NCBI GenBank assembly: GCA_004431415.1
Contig: QPMI01000395.1
Location: 310,001-374,000, forward strand
From: Cyanophora paradoxa
Taxonomy: Eukaryota; Glaucocystophyceae; Cyanophorales; Cyanophoraceae
Length of the DNA: 64,000 bases
Direction: 5' to 3'
Positions 1 through 11,505 of the stretch are shown here, in pieces. The translations under genes were made by a program, and so were the position numbers. Below the pieces are notes generated by a model. It was not told where the DNA came from and searched no databases. It was given only the letters and a program-made list of their open reading frames with translations. The stretch's first letter is position 1; every line of letters starts with the position of its first letter.

Positions 1-1433
1 TGGCGTCGCACTTCGGCCTGGGACGCCGCCTGGTGTGCAGCTTCTCAATGCGCACGGCTGCGCGTATCTGATTCCCGCTCTGCAGGACGCGATCTCAGCG
101 GATCTGGGGCGGGTCGCCCCGCCGGCAATCCCGGCGCCGGCGGATCTCGGCGTCCCTTCACCTACGCAAGCGTACGCGCCAGCGCCCCGTAGCCCCTCTT
201 AAAAGCCCGCCCCCAACTGTTTCTTTACGAATCTTCAGCCTAGCGTTCTCTAAAAAACAATACCAGCATTCTTTCCAATGCGCGCGGCCACTGGCGAGCG
301 CCCCGGGGAAGGAGCTTTGCATGCGCACGCACACGTATATAGATATACAGGAATCGAACAGATCGAGAGGCGGGCGAGCCTCGGAGCCCGAGCTAGCAAG
401 CGCCGAGTTTCCGAGCCGCCCGCGCCGTGTCGACGTCGAGCTGGGCGACGAGAGCGGGGCCGCCGGCGGGCGACGAGCGCGGGGCCGCTGGCCGGCGCCG
501 CGGCCTCCCCGAGCTGCTGATGCTGCTACTGCTGCGAACGCGGGCGCTACGTCGCGTCGCCGCCGCCGCAAGCCGCGCCGCCCCGGCCCCACAGTCGCCT
601 GGCTGCCCGGAAGCGAGCGCGCATCTGCGAGAAAGCGTGCGTCCGCGCGTACGCGTTCAGGAGCGATTGCCTTGGGACGAGGCGCTTCGCGAACCTGAAG
701 AGCGCCCCACGGGGCGCGGGAAGCCTCGCCGGGAGCCTTAGAACGAAGCGCGTGCCTGCACTGGCACGTGCCTGCCAGGCGAGTGCGCGTATAAGCACTG
801 ATTTCCGAAAGCGAGCGGAGCGGCCGCACCGTATTCGAGCTCCCGGCCGCCGCACAGAAGCCTGGGAGCGAGCGCGTGCCTGCGAGACGATCGCTCAAAA
901 GCGATTCCAGAGAGCGATAGCGAGAGGGCGTCCCTGCGCACCTGAAGCCGGCGCGGGCGACGGTGGGAAGCTGCCACCGCACAGCTGCCACTGAGGCCGA
1001 AAGCGGCCGCCGCACCTGCGAGAGTATGCAGGAGAGACGATAAGAAGCCAAGAAGCCACAAAGCGAAGGCAGGTTTACCTGAAGCGCGGTGGGGTTCAAC
1101 GGACTCAACGCCGTGAGCCTGGCGCGGGCGACGGGCGGCCGCGAAGGTAAGCTAAGCTCTACGCTTCATCTGTAGAGCCCTCTCAGCCGCCCAGCAACCT
1201 CCGAACTCCGCGCCGCGCTAGCTGGACGCTGCCTGGCCCCGGAGTGCTGCTGGCGAAGAGCTCCAGGCATCTGACGACGCTTCTGGTCGAGTAGCTACCG
1301 CCGAGCGCGTGGCGGCTTCTTGGCTGCAAAGGCTCGGTCGCAGCTGCTGCGTCGATTTGGCACTGGTACCCTCCGATCCCCTGCCCCCCCTCCAGCCAGG
1401 CGCGGCCCGGCAGCCCCGATCCGGCGGTGCCTG

Positions 1434-1608
1434 GCGATCGCCTGATTTCCATTCATAACGAACCGGCGATCGCTTCGCCAATGAGAAGACCGTGACGCGA
1501 TACGTCACCGGCGACCGCAGAAACGAGAACACGCAAGCGATCGCTTTGCGGAGGCTCCTTGTTAGGGCTCGATTCCGATCGGGTACCCTTACTAACCGAG
1601 GCGATCGC
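1434..1608. promoter_or_regulatory. Cluster of four GCGATCGC palindromes
   Basis: Exact GCGATCGC occurs at 1434-1441, 1466-1473, 1537-1544 and 1601-1608, with near-matches upstream (agcgattgcct, acgatcgctc, gagcgatagcg between about 660 and 920). The cluster is repeated in units 3, 4 and 5. Such density suggests a protein-binding or replication-related site. The octamer is known as HIP1 in cyanobacteria, but no link to that is implied here. Confidence 0.45.
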
Positions 1609-1630
1609 TGGAGAAATGAGAAGGCTCTAA

Positions 1631-1692
1631 CCGTCCAGACCGTCCAGTGGAATATAAATGTGCAACTTATATTTTATTTTTGGTGAATTACG
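1631..1692 (+). promoter_or_regulatory. TATA-like promoter candidate with doubled ACCGTCCAG-type repeat
   Basis: Two copies of a CCGTCCAG motif lie directly before ggaaTATAAATgtg (TATAAAT 1653-1659). The same arrangement occurs at 8536, 13160, 18148, 19901, 21651 and 23621. It is the first base of every short sub-unit, which makes it a candidate promoter and also the recombination or phase point of the short repeats. No transcript start can be shown. Confidence 0.35.
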
Positions 1693-2297
1693 TATACCGG
1701 TACCGGCCGCAGCCTCTAGACACCAGCACTGCGGGGGCTGCCCAGGGGGCATATACAACAATTGCAAAGAGAACGACTGAAATAAGAAAACTAAGGCAAG
1801 AGCACTATAGCTAAAAGCAACAAGACAACTTGGCGCTCGAGAGAAGCTTGCCCCGATTCTCCGCTGCAGCTGGCTCCAGCTTGCAATTGAGCGCCGGCCG
1901 CGGGAACGCAACCTTCCCTCAGATCTAGACGACCCCACCTCCTGGCCGCTTGCATCGGCCACCAGGTACTACGGTACCCCATCCCCGAACAACGGGACCG
2001 CTTCAGCTGCAGTGTAATCGTCTGTGCCCTGGCAGACGCCCTGGTCCGGATCCGGGGCCAAGAAGACGTGCTCATGGACACCAACTCGCCTTTCGACGGC
2101 AGTAGTCGGTGCTGCGCCCACTGGCGCAGCCTCATCCTCACTCGGATCGATATCCTAGCCGTGAGCCAACGGCCCCAAGCACCCGGGCCCGGCCCCAGAG
2201 GCCCGCCCCAGCCCCCTCCGGCCCCAGCTCCACCCCCGCCGCCGCGAGCTCCGGACCCCCTGCCCTCTCTCCTGCCTCTCCTCAGCCTCAGCCTCCT

Positions 2298-2338
2298 CCC
2301 CCCCCCCCCCCCCCCCACCCCCCCCCCCCCCCCCCCCC
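2298..2338. repeat. Poly-C tract (poly-G on minus strand)
   Basis: About 40 C with one A interruption. Equivalent tracts of varying length and interruption lie near 9178-9220, 13802-13842, 18785-18828, 20539-20578, 22291-22332 and 24263-24306. All are followed by ccagcccc...gcag, so the tract could also be the pyrimidine tract of an intron. Lengths are unlikely to be exact in an assembly. Confidence 0.9.
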
Positions 2339-3357
2339 AGCCCCTCCCGCAGTCCAGCCCCGCGACCCCGCCGCCTCACGCGCCGCGAGCGCGAACTGGC
2401 CGCTCTCCGTGACTCAGCCGGCTTCACCTCTGCCCGCAACAATCTCCCCGCACGTGGAGACCGCGGACCCCGACGTGCAGGTCCGGCTGTCCCCGCCCCC
2501 GACCCACAGGACCACCCTCCCCCGAATCCTTTCGCCCCGGTGAGCCCCTCCGACCCCCCCACACTGCCGTCACCTGCAGCTGTCGAACCGCAGGACCGGC
2601 CACCGCCCCGCCAGCCCCGCGCCCCCCGCCGCCGGCCGCCCCCGCCGTCGCCGGCGCCGCCCCAGTCCCCGCACCGCCGCTCCCATTCGAATTTTCCGCC
2701 CGCGCCCGCCAGCTCCACCCTGAGGCACGTAGGCCTGCCTGCGGCTGGCCTGCTAGCTTTGTAGCGGCTACTACCGGCTAGCTATATAGCCTTCAAGCTC
2801 AATCAACTTATGTACCCGGTAACTTCCAAAGGTTCGAAAAAATTCGGTGAGCCGAACCTGTTGGCCAGCAATTGCTATCATAGTATAGAATTATAAGGCT
2901 GCGCCAGGGTAGGCCTGCCTGCCGCAGTGCGGCTGGCCTGCCAGCTTTCTAGCGGCTAGCGATTGACACGGCATTGATACAGCCCTCGCGCATGTTGAAG
3001 ACTTGATTTGCGCGCAAGTCCGAGGTCCGCACGCTCCAGCTTCCGATCCCACAGGACCGTTAACGTTGGGGGGTGGGACCGTTGGGGGGATACATACTCA
3101 GATTGGCATCGGGCACGATGCTGCTCGCAGAGCGCTCGTCTACGCTCCTGCAGCAGCTCTTGAGCCGGCACATCGTCGTCGTCCGCGCCAAGCACGCGCA
3201 GTTCAGCGCTCAGCCGCCCGCGCAGAGAGGAACGTCGCCGTACGCTCCGGAGCGCGGCCCGGGTCAGCATGTGCTCTTTCTTTCATCTCTTGAGCAGTCT
3301 GGTGCGTCTCGGGCAGCGCCTCGTCCCCTTTGGCTGCGCTCTAAGCCGCGCACCGAG

Positions 3358-4528
3358 GTCTCTTCGACGAACTGGGCGCAAGGCTCACTGCCTGGTCGCC
3401 GAGTCACCGCAACAACGTCAAGGCCACCGATACGGGTCGTCGGCTTCTTGATCTTCTGCGGAAAGAGCCCTGGAAGCTCGCGGTTTGGCCTACGTCCGCG
3501 TTGCGCACTTCTTTCCAAGGGCTCTGTGCCCGCTTTTCGCTTGCGCAGTTCAACAGCTGGTCACCGGCGACGACGAACGTGCAGAGGGCGGCGGCTTCGC
3601 GGCGGCGGAAGCGGGCGAGCGACCTGGCAGCCGTGCCGGTGGCCACGCAGGCGCTGCATGGCGGCCGTGGGCGCGAACCGCTTGCGTACGCGGGTCTACT
3701 ACTTCTTCTCCTTCGAAGGCTTAACGGTTCGCCCTTCCTCGCCTCGCCTTGGGTCGCTTCCGTTCTGACCGTTGTTTCCCTCCTTCTCAAGCTCTCTTTC
3801 GGGCGAGATCTTCCGTGCGGAGCATGCGGGATGCATCATCCTGTGCGGTGAGAAGGCTCTGCAGTTTCTTCTCGGTCAGGTTCGCGCTGCCGTTCTTTTC
3901 CGCGATTCCGCCGCCGTACGCGACACGCAGTCGCAGGCACCTGTGCGCTGGACTGGGCTCATTATGAACATCTGCATCAAAGGCACGACGACGAGCGGCC
4001 GCGCGGAGGCGTGGAAGGCGTTCCGGGCGAGGCGGGACTGGGTAAGCGTCCCCAAGGACGACCGCTTGCAGATCCCAGGCGGGCAAGCACCCGACTACAG
4101 CTTCGTGCTCGAGCTTCTGACGATCACTGAGAAGGACGCAGTCGTGCGCGTGCTCTGCCTGAGTTTTCCGCACGCGCGCTCGGCCGATTCTCACAGAACG
4201 CGTGCAGAAGTGCGGGTTGAAGGGCCCGCGAGCGACCTCGGACCTCGCTGGTCGCCTGGAGTGGAGTGCACAGGTGCGAAGCGCCCGCTGCGCTGCCTCG
4301 CAGGCTGCTTCTGACCCCGCACGCGCACGTACGCAGGAGGCTGTCCGGCGCTGCCTCGCGGAGGACGGCGCGGCCAGCGAGGACGTGCAGCGCATCCTCC
4401 TAAACTCGCTCACTCTCGAGAAGAACGTCGAGCAGCTGACGTCGAAGGACCCGCCGCCGCGTCAGCGCGGCATCATCTCGGTGGCCGGCTTTTTGAATTC
4501 GCCCGCGGCCTGTGCGTACGCCTGCTGA
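3358..4528 (+). CDS. Array gene copy 1, unknown family, at least four exons
   Basis: I do not recognise the protein. Coding character is seen in a chain of frames joined by plausible introns: an exon with GLFDELGARLTAWSPSHR near 3358, one with CIILCGEKALQFLLGQVRAA near 3838, then a 30-nt intron (4042-4071, gtaagc...ttgcag), an exon with QAPDYSFVLELLTITEKDAV, intron 4144-4207, a 66-nt exon 4208-4273, intron 4274-4336, and a final exon with EAVRRCLAEDG and LLNSLTLEKNVEQLTSKDPP. The last three junctions keep frame exactly. Upstream exons probably begin near 2990 (LLAERSSTLLQQLLSRHIVV around 3120). The stop at 4528 could be intronic. Soluble, mixed charge, no clear membrane segment. Confidence 0.45.
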
Positions 4529-4620
4529 CTCTGCCTTGCGCAGGTTCTGGCCTGCGTTTGCCTCGCAGAGCGCCTGCCGAGCGCCGCCTTCCCGCGCTGC
4601 GCGAACGCGGGCATAGGCTC

Positions 4621-6884
4621 TGGCGTCGGCACTTCGGCCTGGGACGCCGCCTGGTGTGCAGCTTCTCAATGCGCACGGCTGCGCGTATCTGATTCCCGCT
4701 CTGCAGGGACGCGATCTCAGCGGATCTGGGCGGGTCGCCCCGCCGGCAATCCCGGCGCCGGCGGATCTCGGCGTCCCTTCACCTACGCAAGCGTACGCGC
4801 CAGCGCCCCGTAGCCCCTCTTAAAAGCCGCCCCCAACTGTTTCTTTACGAATCTTCAGCCTAGCGTTCTCTAAAAAACAATACCAGCATTCTTTCCAATG
4901 CGCGCGGCCACTGGCGAGCGCCCCGGGGAAGGAGCTTTGCATGCGCACGCACACGTATATAGATATACAGGAATCGAACAGATCGAGAGGCGGGCGAGCC
5001 TCGGAGCCCGAGCTAGCAAGCGCCGAGTTTCCGAGCCGCCCGCGCCGTGTCGACGTCGAGCTGGGCGACGAGAGCGGGGCTCTCGTGGAAGGCGTTCCGG
5101 GCGAGGCGGGACTGGGTAAGCGTCCCCAAGGACGACCGCTTGCAGATCCCAGGCGGGCAAGCACCCGACTACAGCTTCGTGCTCGAGCTGGAAGCCTCTG
5201 CAACCTAGGCAAAAGTGCAAGCAGGGGGCCCGCACGGCATTGATACAGCCCTCGCGCATGTTGAAGACTTGATTTGCGCGCAAGTCCGAGGTCCGCACGC
5301 TCCAGCTTCCGATCCCACAGGACCGTTAACGTTGGGGGGTGGGACCGTTGGGGGGATACATACTCAGATTGGCATCGGGCACGATGCTGCTCGCAGAGCG
5401 CTCGTCTACGCTCCTGCAGCAGCTCTTGAGCCGGCACATCGTCGTCGTCCGCGCCAAGCACGCGCAGTTCAGCGCTCAGCCGCCCGCGCAGAGAGGAACG
5501 TCGCCGTACGCTCCGGAGCGCGGCCCGGGTCAGCATGTGCTCTTTCTTTCATCTCTTGAGCAGTCTGGTGCGTCTCGGGCAGCGCCTCGTCCCCTTTGGC
5601 TGCGCTCTAAGCCGCGCACCGAGGTCTCTTCGACGAACTGGGCGCAAGGCTCACTGCCTGGTCGCCGAGTCACCGCAACAACGTCAAGGCCACCGATACG
5701 GTCGTCGGCTTCTTGATCTTCTGCGGAAAGAGCCCTGGAAGCTCGCGGTTTGGCCTACGTCCGCGTTGCGCACTTCTTTCCAAGGGCTCTGTGCCCGCTT
5801 TTCGCTTGCGCAGTTCAACAGCTGGTCACCGGCGACGACGAACGTGCAGAGGGCGGCGGCTTCGCGGCGGCGGAAGCGGGCGAGCGACCTGGCAGCCGTG
5901 CCGGTGGCCACGCAGGCGCTGCATGGCGGCCGTGGGCGCGAACCGCTTGCGTACGCGGGTCTACTACTTCTTCTCCTTCGAAGGCTTAACGGTTCGCCCT
6001 TCCTCGCCTCGCCTTGGGTCGCTTCCGTTCTGACCGTTGTTTCCCTCCTTCTCAAGCTCTCTTTCGGGGCGAGATCTTCCGTGCGGAGCATGCGGGATGC
6101 ATCATCCTGTGCGGTGAGAAGGCTCTGCAGTTTCTTCTCGGTCAGGTTCGCGCTGCCGTTCTTTTCCGCGATTCCGCCGCCGTACGCGACACGCAGTCGC
6201 AGGCACCTGTGCGCTGGACTGGGCTCATTATGAACATCTGCATCAAAGGCACGACGACGAGCGGCCGCGCGGAGGCGTGGAAGGCGTTCCGGGCGAGGCG
6301 GGACTGGGTAAGCGTCCCAAGGACGACCGCTTGCAGATCCCAGGCGGGCAAGCACCCGACTACAGCTTCGTGCTCGAGCTTCTGACGATCACTGAGAAGG
6401 ACGCAGTCGTGCGCGTGCTCTGCCTGAGTTTTCCGCACGCGCGCTCGGCCGATTCTCACAGAACGCGTGCAGAAGTGCGGGTTGAAGGGCCCGCGAGCGA
6501 CCTCGGACCTCGCTGGTCGCCTGGAGTGGAGTGCACAGGTGCGAAGCGCCCGCTGCGCTGCCTCGCAGGCTGCTTCTGACCCGCACGCGCACGTACGCAG
6601 GAGGCTGTCCGGCGCTGCCTCGCGGAGGACGGCGCGGCCAGCGAGGACGTGCAGCGCATCCTCCTAAACTCGCTCACTCTCGAGAAGAACGTCGAGCAGC
6701 TGACGTCGAAGGACCCGCCGCCGCGTCAGCGCGGCATCATCTCGGTGGCCGGCTTTTTGAATTCGCCCGCGGCCTGTGCGTACGCCTGCTGACTCTGCCT
6801 TGCGCAGGTTCTGGCCTGCGTTTGCCTCGCAGAGCGCCTGCCGAGCGCCGCCTTCCCGCGCTGCGCGAACGCGGGCATAGGCTC
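4621..6884 (+). repeat. Array unit 2 (2.26 kb, rearranged)
   Basis: A shortened unit. It follows unit 1 sequence to about 5080. It then carries a 106-bp second copy of an internal exon segment (5084-5189 matches 4010-4115), then a short bridge (5190-5231) whose end matches the spacer of unit 4 near 14813-14840, and finally the gene block to 6884. The GCGATCGC cluster, promoter candidate and poly-C tract are missing. Confidence 0.9.
5623..6792 (+). CDS. Array gene copy 2, unknown family
   Basis: Second copy of the multi-exon gene of the array. It has two G rather than three at about 5699-5702 (gatacggtcgtcgg), which joins two frames that are separate in the other copies. One C is missing inside the 30-nt intron near 6316, where it would be harmless after splicing. 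The 66-nt exon and its flanking introns are intact. Its upstream context differs because unit 2 lacks the promoter-bearing segment. Confidence 0.4.
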
Positions 6885-9800
6885 TGGCGTCGGCACTTCG
6901 GCCTGGGACGCCGCCTGGTGTGCAGCTTCTCAATGCGCACGGCTGCGCGTATCTGATTCCCGCTCTGCAGGGACGCGATCTCAGCGGATCTGGGGCGGGT
7001 CGCCCCGCCGGCAATCCCGGCGCCGGCGGATCTCGGCGTCCCTTCACCTACGCAAGCGTACGCGCCAGCGCCCCGTAGCCCCTCTTAAAAGCCCGCCCCC
7101 AACTGTTTCTTTACGAATCTTCAGCCTAGCGTTCTCTAAAAAACAATACCAGCATTCTTTCCAATGCGCGCGGCCACTGGCGAGCGCCCCGGGAAGGAGC
7201 TTTGCATGCGCACGCACACGTATATAGATATACAGGAATCGAACAGATCGAGAGGCGGGCGAGCCTCGGAGCCCGAGCTAGCAAGCGCCGAGTTTCCGAG
7301 CCGCCCGCGCCGTGTCGACGTCGAGCTGGCGACGAGAGCGGGGCCGCCGGCGGGCGACGAGCGCGGGGCCGCTGGCCGGCGCCGCGGCCTCCCCGAGCTG
7401 CTGATGCTGCTACTGCTGCGAACGCGGGCGCTACGTCGCGTCGCCGCCGCCGCAAGCCGCGCCGCCCCGGCCCACAGTCGCCTGGCTGCCCGGAAGCGAG
7501 CGCGCATCTGCGAGAAAGCGTGCGTCCGCGCGTACGCGTTCAGGAGCGATTGCCTTGGGACGAGGCGCTTCGCGAACCTGAAGAGCGCCCACGGGGCGCG
7601 GGAAGCCTCGCCGGGAGCCTTAGAACGAAGCGCGTGCCTGCACTGGCACGTGCCTGCCAGGCGAGTGCGCGTATAAGCACTGATTTCCGAAAGCGAGCGG
7701 AGCGGCCGCACCGTATTCGAGCTCCCGGCCGCCGCACAGAAGCCTGGGAGCGAGCGCGTGCCTGCGAGACGATCGCTCAAAAGCGATTCCAGAGAGCGAT
7801 AGCGAGAGGGCGTCCCTGCGCACCTGAAGCCGGCGCGGGCGACGGTGGGAAGCTGCCACCGCACAGCTGCCACTGAGGCCGAAAGCGGCCGCCGCACCTG
7901 CGAGAGTATGCAGGAGAGACGATAAGAAGCCAAGAAGCCACAAAGCGAAGGCAGGTTTACCTGAAGCGCGGTGGGGTTCAACGGACTCAACGCCGTGAGC
8001 CTGGCGCGGGCGACGGGCGGCCGCGAAGGTAAGCTAAGCTCTACGCTTCATCTGTAGAGCCCTCTCAGCCGCCCAGCAACCTCCGAACTCCGCGCCGCGC
8101 TAGCTGGACGCTGCCTGGCCCCGGAGTGCTGCTGGCGAAGAGCTCCAGGCATCTGACGACGCTTCTGGTCGAGTAGCTACCGCCGAGCGCGTGGCGGCTT
8201 CTTGGCTGCAAAGGCTCGGTCGCAGCTGCTGCGTCGATTTGGCACTGGTACCCTCCGATCCCCTGCCCCCCCCTCCAGCCAGGCGCGGCCCGGCAGCCCC
8301 GATCCGGCGGTGCCTGGCGATCGCCTGATTTCCATTCATAACGAACCGGCGATCGCTTCGCCAATGAGAAGACCGTGACGCGATACGTCACCGGCGACCG
8401 CAGAAACGAGAACACGCAAGCGATCGCTTTGCGGAGGCTCCTTGTTAGGGCTCGATTCCGATCGGGTACCCTTACTAACCGAGGCGATCGCTGGAGAAAT
8501 GAGAAGGCTCTAACCGTCCAGACCGTCCAGTGGAATATAAATGTGCAACTTATATTTTATTTTTGGTGAATTACGTATACCGGTACCGGCCGCAGCCTCT
8601 AGACACCAGCACTGCGGGGGCTGCCCAGGGGGCATATACAACAATTGCAAAGAGAACGACTGAAATAAGAAAACTAAGGCAAGAGCACTATAGCTAAAAG
8701 CAACAAGACAACTTGGCGCTCGAGAGAAGCTTGCCCCGATTCTCCGCTGCAGCTGGCTCCAGCTTGCAATTGAGCGCCGGCCGCGGGAACGCAACCTTCC
8801 CTCAGATCTAGACGACCCCACCTCCTGGCCGCTTGCATCGGCCACCAGGTACTACGGTACCCCATCCCCGAACAACGGGACCGCTTCAGCTGCAGTGTAA
8901 TCGTCTGTGCCCTGGCAGACGCCCTGGTCCGGATCCGGGGCCAAGAAGACGTGCTCATGGACACCAACTCGCCTTTCGACGGCAGTAGTCGGTGCTGCGC
9001 CCACTGGCGCAGCCTCATCCTCACTCGGATCGATATCCTAGCCGTGAGCCAACGGCCCCAAGCACCCGGGCCCGGCCCCAGAGGCCCGCCCCAGCCCCCT
9101 CCGGCCCCAGCTCCACCCCCGCCGCCGCGAGCTCCGGACCCCCTGCCCTCTCTCCTGCCTCTCCTCAGCCTCAGCCTCCTCCCCCCCACCCCCCCCCCCC
9201 ACCCCCCCCCCCCCCCCCCCCAGCCCCCTCCCCGCAGTCCAGCCCCGCGACCCCGCCGCCTCACGCGCCGCGAGCGCGAACTGGCCGCTCTCCGTGACTC
9301 AGCCGGCTTCACCTCTGCCCGCAACAATCTCCCCGCACGTGGAGACCGCGGACCCCGACGTGCAGGTCCGGCTGTCCCCGCCCCCGACCCACAGGACCAC
9401 CCTCCCCCGAATCCTTTCGCCCCGGTGAGCCCCTCCGACCCCCACACTGCCGTCACCTGCAGCTGTCGAACCGCAGGACCGGCCACCGCCCCGCCAGCCC
9501 CGCGCCCCCCGCCGCCGGCCGCCCCCGCCGTCGCCGGCGCCGCCCCCAGTCCCCGCACCGCCGCTCCCATTCGAATTTTCCGCCCGCGCCCGCCAGCTCC
9601 ACCCTGAGGCACGTAGGCCTGCCTGCGGCTGGCCTGCTAGCTTTGTAGCGGCTACTACCGGCTAGCTATATAGCCTTCAAGCTCAATCAACTTATGTACC
9701 CGGTAACTTCCAAAGGTTCGAAAAAATTCGGTGAGCCGAACCTGTTGGCCAGCAATTGCTATCATAGTATAGAATTATAAGGCTGCGCCAGGGTAGGCCT

Positions 9801-11505
9801 GCCTGCCGCAGTGCGGCTGGCCTGCCAGCTTTCTAGCGGCTAGCGATTGACACGGCATTGATACAGCCCTCGCGCATGTTGAAGACTTGATTTGCGCGCA
9901 AGTCCGAGGTCCGCACGCTCCAGCTTCCGATCCCACAGGACCGTTAACGTTGGGGGGTGGGACCGTTGGGGGGATACATACTCAGATTGGCATCGGGCAC
10001 GATGCTGCTCGCAGAGCGCTCGTCTACGCTCCTGCAGCAGCTCTTGAGCCGGCACATCGTCGTCGTCCGCGCCAAGCACGCGCAGTTCAGCGCTCAGCCG
10101 CCCGCGCAGAGAGGAACGTCGCCGTACGCTCCGGAGCGCGGCCCGGGTCAGCATGTGCTCTTTCTTTCATCTCTTGAGCAGTCTGGTGCGTCTCGGGCAG
10201 CGCCTCGTCCCCTTTGGCTGCGCTCTAAGCCGCGCACCGAGGTCTCTTCGACGAACTGGGCGCAAGGCTCACTGCCTGGTCGCCGAGTCACCGCAACAAC
10301 GTCAAGGCCACCGATACGGGTCGTCGGCTTCTTGATCTTCTGCGGAAAGAGCCCTGGAAGCTCGCGGTTTGGCCTACGTCCGCGTTGCGCACTTCTTTCC
10401 AAGGGCTCTGTGCCCGCTTTTCGCTTGCGCAGTTCAACAGCTGGTCACCGGCGACGACGAACGTGCAGAGGGCGGCGGCTTCGCGGCGGCGGAAGCGGGC
10501 GAGCGACCTGGCAGCCGTGCCGGTGGCCACGCAGGCGCTGCATGGCGGCCGTGGGCGCGAACCGCTTGCGTACGCGGGTCTACTACTTCTTCTCCTTCGA
10601 AGGCTTAACGGTTCGCCCTTCCTCGCCTCGCCTTGGGGTCGCTTCCGTTCTGACCGTTGTTTCCCTCCTTCTCAAGCTCTCTTTCGGGGCGAGATCTTCC
10701 GTGCGGAGCATGCGGGATGCATCATCCTGTGCGGTGAGAAGGCTCTGCAGTTTCTTCTCGGTCAGGTTCGCGCTGCCGTTCTTTTCCGCGATTCCGCCGC
10801 CGTACGCGACACGCAGTCGCAGGCACCTGTGCGCTGGACTGGGCTCATTATGAACATCTGCATCAAAGGCACGACGACGAGCGGCCGCGCGGAGGCGTGG
10901 AAGGCGTTCCGGGCGAGGCGGGACTGGGTAAGCGTCCCCAAGGACGACCGCTTGCAGATCCCAGGCGGGCAAGCACCCGACTACAGCTTCGTGCTCGAGC
11001 TTCTGACGATCACTGAGAAGGACGCAGTCGTGCGCGTGCTCTGCCTGAGTTTTCCGCACGCGCGCTCGGCCGATTCTCACAGAACGCGTGCAGAAGTGCG
11101 GGTTGAAGGGCCCGCGAGCGACCTCGGACCTCGCTGGTCGCCTGGAGTGGAGTGCACAGGTGCGAAGCGCCCGCTGCGCTGCCTCGCAGGCTGCTTCTGA
11201 CCCGCACGCGCACGTACGCAGGAGGCTGTCCGGCGCTGCCTCGCGGAGGACGGCGCGGCCAGCGAGGACGTGCAGCGCATCCTCCTAAACTCGCTCACTC
11301 TCGAGAAGAACGTCGAGCAGCTGACGTCGAAGGACCCGCCGCCGCGTCAGCGCGGCATCATCTCGGTGGCCGGCTTTTTGAATTCGCCCGCGGCCTGTGC
11401 GTACGCCTGCTGACTCTGCCTTGCGCAGGTTCTGGCCTGCGTTTGCCTCGCAGAGCGCCTGCCGAGCGCCGCCTTCCCGCGCTGCGCGAACGCGGGCATA
11501 GGCTC
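6885..11505 (+). repeat. Array unit 3 (4.62 kb, full)
   Basis: Same order and almost the same sequence as unit 1. Visible differences are homopolymer steps, such as one G fewer in gagctggcgac near 7325, and length changes inside the poly-C tract (about 9178-9220). The gene block starts with the cacggcattgatac segment at about 9852. Confidence 0.9.
10241..11413 (+). CDS. Array gene copy 3, unknown family
   Basis: Third copy, same inferred exon chain as copy 1. The 66-nt exon is intact. A C is missing from the following intron (cccgcacgcgc near 11199), which would not matter after splicing. An extra G at about 10,636 (ccttggggtcgc) relative to copy 1 shifts the unspliced frame; the true exon boundary there is unresolved. 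Confidence 0.4.

Larger units (their letters stand above)
1..4620 (+). repeat. Array unit 1 (4.62 kb, full)
   Basis: Full-length unit, cut by the window start. Order: unknown-function segment (1-1150), GCGATCGC cluster (1434-1608), TATA-like site (1653-1659), poly-C tract (2298-2338), short AT-richer spacer (about 2720-2968), then the probable multi-exon gene (about 2969-4530). The spacer runs straight from gcggctagcgattgac into the gene block, as in unit 3 and unlike unit 4. Confidence 0.9.

Noticed and set aside
158-1108. 316-codon minus-strand frame repeated in units 1 and 4 (11665-12615)
   Set aside because: Composition follows the GC-rich strand bias, homopolymer changes break it in units 3 and 5, and no domain or intron pattern supports it.
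1434-1608. Cyanobacterial or bacterial origin because of HIP1-like octamers
   Set aside because: Spliceosomal introns and eukaryotic genes throughout the contig rule out bacterial DNA; the octamer is only similar in sequence.
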